A stretch of 58,776 nucleotides of DNA, taken from Zelonia costaricensis. Lineage: Eukaryota > Euglenozoa > Kinetoplastea > Trypanosomatida > Trypanosomatidae. The first letter of the stretch is position 1, and each line of letters starts with the position of its first letter. Of this stretch, positions 28,989 through 38,411 are shown piece after piece. The stretch spans positions 1 to 58,776 of the forward strand of contig JASAOO010003423.1 of the NCBI GenBank assembly GCA_030849075.1, given 5' to 3'. The translations under genes and the position numbers were made by a program. The notes under the pieces were generated by a model. That model was not told where the DNA came from. It did not search any database and worked only from the letters and a program-made list of their open reading frames with translations.

Positions 28989-31900
28989 TATGGGCTGAAT
29001 GCGGAGTTGAAGACAAGAAAACACACACACGAAAAAAAGAAAAGCGACGAGAGCCGCCCCAACAACACGCTCAGCGCACTCCAGCACCAGAAGGGGAAGG
29101 AAGACGTGGGGGGGGGAGGAGGAATGGCAAACACAGACCACGCGTGCGTCTGGCAACAACAACAACACACTAACAACAAGGAAGATGATGCTGGTATGAG
29201 CCACACTCAATTCCCAGCAAAAAAAAAAAAATGGCGCAGACACACAGACACAAAGCTCCGTGTCAACACAAACCTACACGCACAGCGGCGGAAAAATAGA
29301 CGAGAGTCAGCCACAGGCAAGCGAAGTCGCAGAAATATTTTTTGCTCTTCTCCTTCTTCCGTGCCGCCTCCCCCGATTCTGTTGATTCTACTGTTTTTTT
29401 TTGCAAATTGAGTGAGGGACAGAGAGGGAGGGAGGGGGGGAGGGGAGGGGAGGGTGTATGTGCGTGTGTGCGTGTTTGGGGGTGATGGGGTCGGGCTGAA
29501 ACGGCAAGAGAACCCGAAAAAACGCAAGCACGGCGTAAGAAGAAAAGGAAAAAAAAACGGAAATGAAAGAACAAAAAAAAAAAGAAGTGAAATGGAGAGA
29601 GAAGACAGGAGAGGAGGAGCGGACGTGTGGCTGCCTTGAAGGGCGCTTCAGCTCGGAGGCGGGGGCACACACGAGGAGGAAGAAGGTGAGGGGGAGGGGA
29701 GGGGACGGGAGGAGAGGAGATGGAGTCACGAGACTGCACCACGCTGTCCGCCACAGCGTAGCAGAACCGGCAACGTGTAGGAGGGGAAGGTTTGAGGGAC
29801 GCTCGCACCTTGCCGTACTTCAGACACGCACACACACACAAAAAGGGAAAAGGCAACAAAGGATCGCAGTCAAACAAGGCAAGGCCGACAAGAGATGGGG
29901 AAAAAAAGAGAAAGAGACCGGCGAAACAATGCACGCAGCAGTGAAAATGTAGTCGCGTAGCGGGACAGCGTATGCGCGCCCATCCACAGGAAGACACACA
30001 CACACACACACAAAACGTAAAGGGCACAGTCACAACCAAAACACACTTGACGCGCTCACAGCGCAAAAGCGAGAGGGAATGGCGGTAACGATGACGACGA
30101 TGATGATGACGGTGATGAGAGAGAGAGAGACAGATACAGAGAGGTGGTGGTGGGTAGGGACGACGACGAACACACCTCCTGAGGGAGGGAGGGGGGGAGG
30201 CGGGGGCAGACCGTCGAAAGTCAGCGAAGATCAGGAGGAGAGTGTGCGTTACCTTATTGGTAAAGAGGCGTACCGCACGGCAGTGGAGAAAAAGAAGAAG
30301 GCGAGTGCGCTGGAGCGGAGACGTGAGGCAGCAAAGGGGGGAAAAGAGCACAAGCACAGGACACACAAGAGAATGCACCCGAGATGGACACGAGCAAGCG
30401 TTGCCGTGGCAAGCAGCTGTGTGTGTGTTTGTGTGTACGTGTTTGTGTTTATGTGTGTATGTGTGCGTTCGTGCGCGGCACTTCCTACCTACCTCCTCCC
30501 CAGGAGGTGAGAGATGCGAAGGAGGACGAGAGGGAAAGACGGGAGGCGGGGGAGGGAGAGGCAGAGATGTGAATCGAGGCGATCGAAACAAGTCAACAAA
30601 AGAAGTCGTGAAGCAGAGACAGACAGACAGACACACGTATACACAGACACACAGACAGAGGGATGCCAAAAAAAAGCGGCGTCAAAGCGGTGAGGAGGGG
30701 ACCCGCAAGGAGGTAGACGGGGGTGACGTCGCTAATGGGTCGACGACGCCCGAATCCTCGGAGCTTCTTTTTTTCTTCTTTTTTTTCTTTCTTCTTGTTT
30801 CCACTGAAGAGAATGCCCCGCCTTGAGGGTGCCTCACGCGCGCTTTTACGCGAAACAAAGAAAATGGGAGGGGAGGGGGGAGGAAGGGAGTGGAGGAAGT
30901 CAACGAGGAAAGGAAGAAAGGTGTGTGTGTGTGTGTGTGTGAGGGGGGGGGCAAAACAATGACGCGCAGACAAGGAAAAGCGTGCACTGCGCACCGTGTG
31001 TGTTTGGGCGTGTGGATGTGTGGGAAGGGGGTTGAGCAAGGCTGCTGAACTCAGCCGCCTTTTCTCTAAAGAGGGAAGGAGGTGGGGGGGTCTCTGCCAA
31101 TTTGGATTGCGTTTCGAGCAGAATGTGCCTACTCCCTAGAGATGCAAGAGGGCGGGGGGTGGAGTGGGGTGGTGGAGGGACGGGGCCCACAGCAGCACAC
31201 ACAAACGGGAGGGGAAGGGAGGTGCACGCGTGAGAGGTGCACCCCGAGCAGCCCGCGGAGAACAGAGGAAGAAAAAAAAAAGAAGACCAGAAGAGAGTGG
31301 GGAAATAGCGGCTTGGGGGGAACAACCAGTCGGCCGACGCAGCGAGGAGGGAAAACAGAAAAGCAAAAAGCAAAAAAAAAAAAACAGTAAAGGCAAACTT
31401 GCAGAGACGCAAGAGCGGAGGAGACAGGGACAGAGAGATAGCAGCACGCAGGTAAAGGACGGGAGGGAGGGGGGGGAGTAAAGGGGAAGGAGAAAGGGGA
31501 AGCAAAGGCGACGACGAAGCAGAAATACAGACAAAAAAAATCTGGCGGACGCCACGGGCAAAAAAAAAAAAGGAGAAACGCACGTGACCGGCTGCAGTGA
31601 GGATCACGAGAACACTACGAAGGAGGAGAGTTCCAATGACTGGAATACAATCAAGTATAGGCACAAAAGCAGAAAGGTAGGCAAGGAAACCTACGATGAA
31701 AAGAAGGCAGCGGGGGCGGGAGCGCAGATGGATGAGCGTCGGTGGGACAGTCACACACAACGTCACGAATTCGTCGTCGTCTTCTTCGGCAAAAAAAAAA
31801 GGGAAGCAATGCGAACTCAGACAACGTGTTAACTGTTGCTGTGCTCTGCCTCTCCCCCTCTCACACGCACACAGACAGGCACACAGACAGGCAAACACAC

Positions 31901-34614
31901 TCACACACACTTGCCTGAGCACCGCTGACTTACCTATATTTTAGTATTAATAGCAAGCAAAGCCAAGAGCGAGGAAAGGAAATGGAGAAAATACTCACGT
32001 CAATACAACGCAAACACAACACAAACAAATAAAGATAACGATCTCCAGTACTAGGCAAGACAGAGAAGACCAGTGCGGCCGCTTCGACGATGCAGCGATC
32101 CCCGAGCGGTCCTGCTTTTGAGCTTCTTTTTTGTTTTCTACTTCCCGCACAAACGTGGCAAAAAAAAAAAAAAAACAAGAACAGAGCCGAACTACAAACG
32201 GCGAAACACCACGGGAAAAAAAACAGCAACCGCCCCGCGAGGTGCAAGGCGGACAGGAAAGCGCGACAGCACAGAAACCGGGCGAGCACACGTGAGTTGT
32301 GCCGATCCAGGTGCGCCGAGAAGACGACGAGATGAGAAGACAAGAAAAAAACAAATACGCTGAAAGACCCTGCACCGCAAGACAAGCGGGAAGCACGCTT
32401 TGGCGATGGAGTCAGGGGCTGGTGGGGAGAGGACAGAACAGCTGGCTCGCGAACGCCGTCAGGGAGCAGGGACACACACAGAGGGAGAGATACACAGAAA
32501 GGGGAAAAACTAAAAAGCGAAAACAAGATCACTAGCGACTAACTCCCTTTTTTATGTATTTGTTGATTCCACGATTTTTGCTTTCTCTTCCAGATCTTCG
32601 TTTTTTTTATTTTGATGCTCTTCCTCCGGCGTTGCGTCGTGAGGGGCGGCGAGCAGGACAAACAGACCACAAACGAAAGAGGCAACAAAGGCGGGCGATG
32701 ATGTCTCAACGGGGACTGGACGGGTGGGGGGCGGAGCGAGAGAAAACGGTGCCGGTGTCTTCTGGCGTGACGTCTCAACCCACGCTCGCACCTCAGACAC
32801 ACACGCACGCACACACACGCACACAACCAACCCAAAGAAGTGGACCGAGGACCACGACCCACGTGTCACGACGGACGAGAAGAAAGAAAGAACAAAGGCC
32901 TGGAGAGACGCGAAGCGGAGGTCGACTCTCTGTGGGGCGAAAATGGAAGCAAAGAGGACTGGGTGGGGTGGGGGGGGGGAGAGCGGGGCACACACGAGGA
33001 CCGGAAAGGGTGAGAGGAGAGTCTGAGGCGGGGGGGGGGGGCGGGGGCGGCAGGAATCAAGAAGAAATAAACGCAACAAAGCAGCCTCTGGTTAGTGAAT
33101 GCGTGAAATCTACCCGGGACGGAGATGGGGATGGGCGAAAACGGATGCGCAATGAGCGCCCTTGAAATGCCAAGGGGAGGAGGGGGGGGGGGACCAGAGT
33201 TGAAACAAGTGGCTGGAAAGGGTGGGGGCTGGGTAGTGGGTACCGCCTTCAACCTTGCAGCAACGCGGTGTTTGTGTTTGTGTGTGTGTATGTGTGTGTG
33301 GTGGGCGCGCATGCATATTCGGGAGCGGCACCGAGGCACAGAACAGCAGAGTGCGCCGTTCACAAGCACAGAAGAAAAGAGGGAGGGGGGCGAAGGGTAG
33401 GTTAGGAAGCGTGCACCCCAGACGGGTAGGACAGTGCATTATGTGACGAGTTTAGCTTTAACGCTACTCTTGTGCCACACACAAGAAAAGCCTGAGAGAG
33501 ACGCATATGCAGCGGAGAGCCGAGTACACCTGCCGCCCGCTCATGACATCACCCTGTTTCTGCTCCGGCGCGCCAGCCAGCCATCGAAAAAAGAAACAAG
33601 AAGCCACATAAAGGCTGGTTTACATTCACGTCACCTCAGCGACTGCGCGTCTCCCTCCAGCAACCAGAACGTCCGTGGCGAGCAGCAGTAGCGCACTCGT
33701 CGACTTGCTTTTTTTCCCTCTTCTTCTTCTGCTCTGTTCCGCTGCATTGTGCGGTGTTTGTTTGCTTTGGTTAGTGGCACAGTGCCGAGTTTGATTAATG
33801 TCGGAGTGGCAAGACCTAGGAGTGTCAACAGGTGTCCATCATCGCAGCACAAGAAACAAACGAAGTGGGGAACGGTAACAAGAGTGGACAGTGCGCCGCA
33901 AGGTCGACCATTCCATCTACACACAAAAAAAAAACACACACACGCACAACTCGAACACGCCACGTGACCACAGAAAGACGTGCGTCGGGGATTCGATTAT
34001 ATCAGAAAGCCGCAACACAAACGCAGCAGCACCGCTCACGCAGCTGAGCCCCGCGCCCCCTCCCCCCCCCTCCCGTCCTTCTCTTCCACTTCCCCGTGTT
34101 CATGCACACTTCGCAGGAGAAGTCAGCGACAGGTCGCGCGAGCGGAGAAAGAGGCCAGGCGCACCGCACGCATCAACACGTGCACACACATGCTAGCTCG
34201 AAAACAAAGACCACCCACGTAAGAGCGCACGCGCGCGCCGCAGCTTACTTAACGGAAAAGCAACAGAGGCACCTTCTCTCTCCTCCCTTCAAAAGACGAA
34301 AGCAGCCTGCAAGAAACCCACCACGAGAGTAGTCCGTCAACACCGAGAGAGTGTGAGAGAGCTTGACGGAGTGGAGGGGGGTTGGGGTGGGCGGCTGCGC
34401 TGAGGCGAGGTCAAGTTGGCTTGGCCAGAGAAGCGCTTTGCGAGCTCGGCGCCTGACTCTCTCTGCCCAGTGGCGGACTCGCAGATCACCCACCTCCCCG
34501 CTCCCCGCCGCAGCCGCTGCCACACGACAGCATCGGCACCCACGTGTGGTGCCCCGACACCGCAACGACAGACACGCGGCTCTTCACACACAAGACAGCT
34601 GCCAGCTCGCTCGC

Positions 34615-36063
34615 TTATGCGTCACGCTTGGCAGGCGGCTTGTAGGCGCCGGTGGCCGACGTGGTGCCCGCCGTGGAGCTCGGCGGCTTGTACGCACCCG
34701 CGCCGCTGCCGCTGGCAGGCGGCTTGTACGCGCCAGCGGAGGCACCAGTGCCAGCCGCGCTGGGCGGCTTGTACGCACCGGCAGACGACCCACTCGCCAC
34801 CGGCTTGTACGCACCGGCGCCGCTGCCGCTGGCAGGCGGCCGGTACGCGCCAGCGGACGGAGCCGCGGCAGACGACGGTTCAGTGGGCTTGAAGGCCTCA
34901 CCGGTGCTCGACGCCGGCGGCTTGTAGGCACCCGCACTCGGCGGCTTGTACGCCCCTGCGCCGCCCGTGGGAGAGGAGGCCGCGGCGGCGGGGTCGGGGG
35001 CGGTGGTGGTGGCGGTCGGCGCGGGTGGCTTGGACGCCTCACCCGTGCCGCTGGGGGCGGGTGGGCGGTAGGCGCTGCCCCCCGCGCTCGGCGGCTTGTA
35101 CGCGCCGGCAGACGGCGGCTTGTAGGCACCCGCACCACCAGCGCTGCCGCTGGCCGGCGGCCGGTACGCGCCACTGGCTGGGGCGGCCGGCGCTGCTGTG
35201 GGAGCCGCCGTGGCGGGGTCCGACTCCATCGTGGTGCCGTTGCGGGCCGGCGGGGTGTAGCGGTTGCCCGCCGGCGCCGCAGCGGGGGCAGAGGGCTCGG
35301 CCGCTGCCGCCCCTGCCGCGGGCGACGGGCTGCTGGTGGACGACGCCTCCGGCGCCGGTGCCGGAGACGCGGCTGTTGAGGTGGCGCTCTCCAGCTTCGG
35401 GGACGGCGACGCCGGCTGCTGCTGCTGTGGCTGCTTGCGCGCGTTGCCGAAGGTCTCCTCCAGCGTCGGCAGGTTCTCGAGGCTGAGACCCTGCGTGCGG
35501 GCAGCCATGCGAGTACCCGCGGCCGCGCCAGACGGCGAACTCGGCTCGCCCGTACTACCGATGGCGCCCGTGGCGTTGCGGTGCCCACGGGCCACGAACT
35601 TCGCAGGCTTTGCCTCCTTGGGCGACCCGTCCGGTGACGCCTCCTCGTCCGTGCCGGCCGCTGCCTTGCGCGCGGCGGCCTCAGCCTCGTCCTTCGCGCG
35701 CTGCTCCGCCGCGGCCTGCTCCTCCTCCTGCCGCTTCGCCTCCTGCGACGCCTTCACGACATCCCACGTCTTGGCACTGCGGGTGGTGCTGGTGGAGTTG
35801 AGGTTGACGGCAATCACCGGCGCCGTCACCGTCTTCTCCGACTTCTCCGGCGCCGGCAGCGGGGACGCCTGGCCAGTCGTGGCCGGCGTCGCGGCGGCGG
35901 GGGCGTCGCTGCCGAGGATTGGCTTCGCCTCCGCTGCGGCGCTCGCAGGCGGCACCGTCTCGAGACCAAACCCACCCAGCGCCGCCTCGTCGGCTGCCTT
36001 CTTCTTGGCGACCTTCTTCGTGCTCTTCTTGTTGTTCTTTGCGAGGAACGAGTCGAGGTCCAT
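34615..36063 (-). CDS. CDV3-like protein with an array of YKPP/YRPP repeats
   Basis: ATG at 36063 gives 482 aa. The frame is open a few codons upstream but only with a GTG. The N-terminus MDLDSFLAKNNKKSTKKVAK closely matches the start of animal CDV3 (LDxFFAKxxKKKKK). Helical Ala/Glu/Lys-rich sequence follows at about 90-155 (KTWDVVKASQEAKRQEEEQ). Next comes LSLENLPTLEETFG near 200-215, similar to the short aromatic motif late in CDV3. The C-terminal half (about 270-480) carries roughly 13 copies of GAY(K/R)PP separated by SAG/ASGSG spacers, where animal CDV3 has a single YRPP. The protein is otherwise disordered. CDV3 is a cytoplasmic protein of poorly defined function, so family membership is inference from these motifs. 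There is no signal peptide or membrane segment. The acceptor AG at 36177-36178 leaves a 113-nt leader without ATG. Confidence 0.88.
   Translation of the reverse strand: MDLDSFLAKNNKKSTKKVAKKKAADEAALGGFGLETVPPASAAAEAKPILGSDAPAAATPATTGQASPLPAPEKSEKTVTAPVIAVNLNSTSTTRSAKTWDVVKASQEAKRQEEEQAAAEQRAKDEAEAAARKAAAGTDEEASPDGSPKEAKPAKFVARGHRNATGAIGSTGEPSSPSGAAAGTRMAARTQGLSLENLPTLEETFGNARKQPQQQQPASPSPKLESATSTAASPAPAPEASSTSSPSPAAGAAAAEPSAPAAAPAGNRYTPPARNGTTMESDPATAAPTAAPAAPASGAYRPPASGSAGGAGAYKPPSAGAYKPPSAGGSAYRPPAPSGTGEASKPPAPTATTTAPDPAAAASSPTGGAGAYKPPSAGAYKPPASSTGEAFKPTEPSSAAAPSAGAYRPPASGSGAGAYKPVASGSSAGAYKPPSAAGTGASAGAYKPPASGSGAGAYKPPSSTAGTTSATGAYKPPAKRDA
34630..35260 (-). repeat. In-frame repeat array encoding GAYKPP/GAYRPP units
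   Basis: About 13 degenerate copies of a codon block for G-A-Y-(K/R)-P-P, with spacers of 5-20 residues, occupy the 3' half of the CDV3-like gene. Several neighbouring units are nearly identical at DNA level, consistent with recent local duplication. Confidence 0.85.
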
Positions 36064-36088
36064 CGTGGGCAACACGGCTTGTGGGCTG

Positions 36089-36114
36089 GTGTGTGTGTGT
36101 GTGTGTGTGTGTGT
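36089..36114. repeat. (GT)n microsatellite
   Basis: A pure GT run on the plus strand (CA in the transcript) lies within the predicted 5' leader of the CDV3-like gene. Confidence 0.9.
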
Positions 36115-36176
36115 GGTCTTTTTCTTTCGAAGGGGCGTCCTGCAACGTGCAATCTCACTTCTTTTTTTTTTTTGGC

Positions 36177-36210
36177 CTTTAAGATGAGAAAGAAAAGGGG
36201 AGAAAAGCTT
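36177..36210 (-). promoter_or_regulatory. Predicted trans-splice acceptor of the CDV3-like gene
   Basis: The minus-strand tract cttttctccccttttctttc is followed by the first AG (CT at 36177-36178 on the plus strand), a textbook acceptor 113 nt before the ATG. Confidence 0.65.
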
Positions 36211-37438
36211 ATGATATGTTAAGAGCTAAAGAGTTGCGGTGATGTGGGGCGAAGGAGGGGAGGTGGAGAGCGTGTCTGCGTGTGTGGGTGTGTTAGCGGT
36301 TGCGAAGGGTGCTGTGCCGAAGTGCGCAAGAGGTGTGCGTGTGCGTGTGTGAAGCATGCCCACGCAGAAAAAAAAAGAAAAGATAAGATGAAGCAGAGGA
36401 CAGGAAGGTGGACTGGGGCGAGTTGCGGAGGAAGGGGGGGGGCAGGTCATTGCCTGCGTCACGGCGCACCGCAACGGCGACCTACGGCGGTTGTGCGTGC
36501 GTGCGTGCACGGACAACCGCCGCACGTCAAGCGTGTTGCACGCGCCGCCGACAGGAATGCAAACGCACAGAATCGCGTGCATCTGCCAAAGTAGTTGATG
36601 GCTTCGTCCTGCTGTTCTCGGGAAGATGATTGAGCTAGCGGTGAAAGAAGCCATCTGCATTATTGCCTTGTCCCTGTCCATCAACGCCGCCGTTGTCACT
36701 CTGATTAGGTGTGCATCCTCTACTCATGACGTGCGCAGGTGCACCCGAGCGCAAAGTGCGATGGATGGATGGATGGAGAGGGGGCGGGGCGGGGAAAGCA
36801 AGTGTGCGTTCATGTGAACCGCACGGCGGAGGAAAAGGAGAGAGGGAAGGGGGTGGTATGGAGGACGGAAGGGAGCAGCGGCAAGAGTCGGTGCGTGGGG
36901 TCGAGGCATGCCAAGAGACGTTTCATGTGTAAGTCTCTCTCCACAGCACGCACTCAAGACTCCCTCCCCTCCTCCTTCCCCCGTCAGCTTGCGGGGAACG
37001 GCAGCGACGCTGACACCCATCGGTGTCTGTCTGCGCGTCGCCCCCCCCCCCCCCACTCCCGTCGCCACACACGACACCACAAGGAACAGGAAAAAAAAAA
37101 CGAGCGGACAGAAATAGATGACGAGCACGCCGGGAAAAAAAAAAACTCTAGGGCGAAACCAACAACACACGCAGAGACACAAAGACGCACACACACACAC
37201 GCAGGAAAGAACACCGTGCAGTTCCATGAGCTCGGGAAGGGAGGGGCGAAGGGGAGGGGGGGAGGAGTGGACACGAGAGGCGCAGCAGATAGGCAACGTG
37301 CTTCCAGTGGGGAAAGTGGCATAAGAGAGGAGAGGGGCGTACGCCGCGGGCGGCAGCAGGTAGAAGCGCAACTATAAGAGAGCCGGAGAGGCAGAAAAGG
37401 GGAAGAGAAGGAGAGGCAAGCACGGAGACATCGCGCGG

Positions 37439-37471
37439 AGGGGGGGGGAGGGGGAGGGGGAGGGGGGGGGG
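37439..37471 (+). repeat. G-rich tract with G-quadruplex potential
   Basis: At least four runs of five or more G separated by single A bases lie on the plus strand, which is the template strand for all genes here. Confidence 0.7.
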
Positions 37472-37515
37472 CACCACAACGCACCTAAGGGCGATGCGGC
37501 GCCCTGGAAAGGTGA

Positions 37516-37565
37516 GAAGGGGGCGGGAGGGGGGCAGGAAGGGGGGCAGGAAGGGGGGGGGAGGG
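37516..37565 (+). repeat. Tandem G-rich repeat (ggggggcaggaa units)
   Basis: Two to three imperfect copies of a 12-bp unit with long G-runs follow shortly after the 37439 tract. It also has G-quadruplex potential. Confidence 0.65.
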
Positions 37566-38411
37566 AAAGAGGAGCACGGCTGCTTGTGTGCCCCTCTTTC
37601 CCTCCTCCTCCATGAACGACCTGCCCCCTCCCCCCCTCTTCTCTCCCACCCACGCACATACACACAAACGAACACGTATGCACACGCAGCCACGCTCCCA
37701 ACAAGCAGCGAGGGGACAGGAGCAAACCGACCATTGTGGCACCAGGCACATCGGGAGGCTCACAGAAAAGGCGAGGGAGCGGCGAGGAGTGGAGGTGAAA
37801 TGGGGTGGGCGGCGGGGAGTTCCACAGGAGCCGTGCAGCATCACGTCATGACAACATGAACGTATTGACCCTTGGTCGTCTGCGCTTCCTGCGTCCTGGT
37901 AGCTGCCTACACTCCCTCACACACTCTTTCCACCAAGTCCCCCCTCACCTGCGCTGCTCTCCTGCGCTCCGCAAACGGGGGCAAACAAACAACTACAACG
38001 ATACATCGATCAGCGGAGTCGCGATACACGACAACGCCGAGCCACAACTCACGCGTGTCGGCTCTGGAAAGAAGGCAGAAAAAAAAGGCCGAGAAGATCA
38101 AGCAGATACACGCACATGTACAAATACACACACCCACACACACACGAAGAAAGCCACAGCAGGGGGCTGAGGTCAATGGCCGAAAAAAAAACAAAAGTGA
38201 AGAAAGAAAAAAGGAGACACAAACAGACGTGACAGCATCCGTGCACCAGCTAACGTACATCCTGAGGCCGCGGCGGGCGGGGGGGGAGGGGGGGTTCGGC
38301 AAGCGCGGGGATGACGGCCGCATCCCAGTCCTCTCCTCCCCCACCCCACAGCGCTCGCACACACACACACACACGAAGGCACTTATCCTGTGGCCCTGCC
38401 AGCGGGGGCTA

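Larger units (their letters stand above)
28819..34614. other. Long gene-free intergenic region (5.8 kb)
   Basis: I see no credible coding frame here. The frames that are open encode runs of F/S/L/C/V or K/R/E/G created by purine-rich plus-strand DNA. The region probably holds a very long 3' UTR of the CDV3-like gene and the short 5' leader of the giant gene. A-runs, GA tracts and G-runs are frequent (29220-29235, 31370-31385, 32159-32176, 33030-33050). Between about 33430 and 33880 the composition becomes balanced and a plus-strand polypyrimidine tract appears. No tRNA B-box or known snoRNA pair was recognised. Confidence 0.65.
36064..38411. other. Intergenic region (2.3 kb)
   Basis: This should hold the 3' UTR of the kinesin gene and the 5' leader of the CDV3-like gene. 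It includes G-rich tracts at 37441-37471 and about 37516-37565, a G-run near 38279-38294, and CA runs near 37190 and 38361-38375. A balanced-composition stretch at about 36590-36740 has no convincing gene on either strand. Confidence 0.7.

Noticed and set aside
29263..30669. 468-codon minus-strand frame rich in F, L, C, S and P
   Set aside because: It is a translation of polypyrimidine and GT-repeat DNA with VCVCVC runs. It is typical UTR sequence and not a membrane protein.
31925..31960. GGTAAGT-like 5' splice site on the minus strand in an A/T-rich patch
   Set aside because: Cis-introns are extremely rare in trypanosomatids and no exon frames flank it.
30900..32532. Two long hydrophobic minus-strand frames (340 and 200 codons)
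   Set aside because: They look like membrane proteins only because T/C-rich DNA encodes F, L and S. Third-position composition is not coding-like.
36590..36740. Balanced-composition patch considered as a snoRNA or small gene
   Set aside because: I found no C/D box pair in the right spacing and no frame with convincing codon bias.
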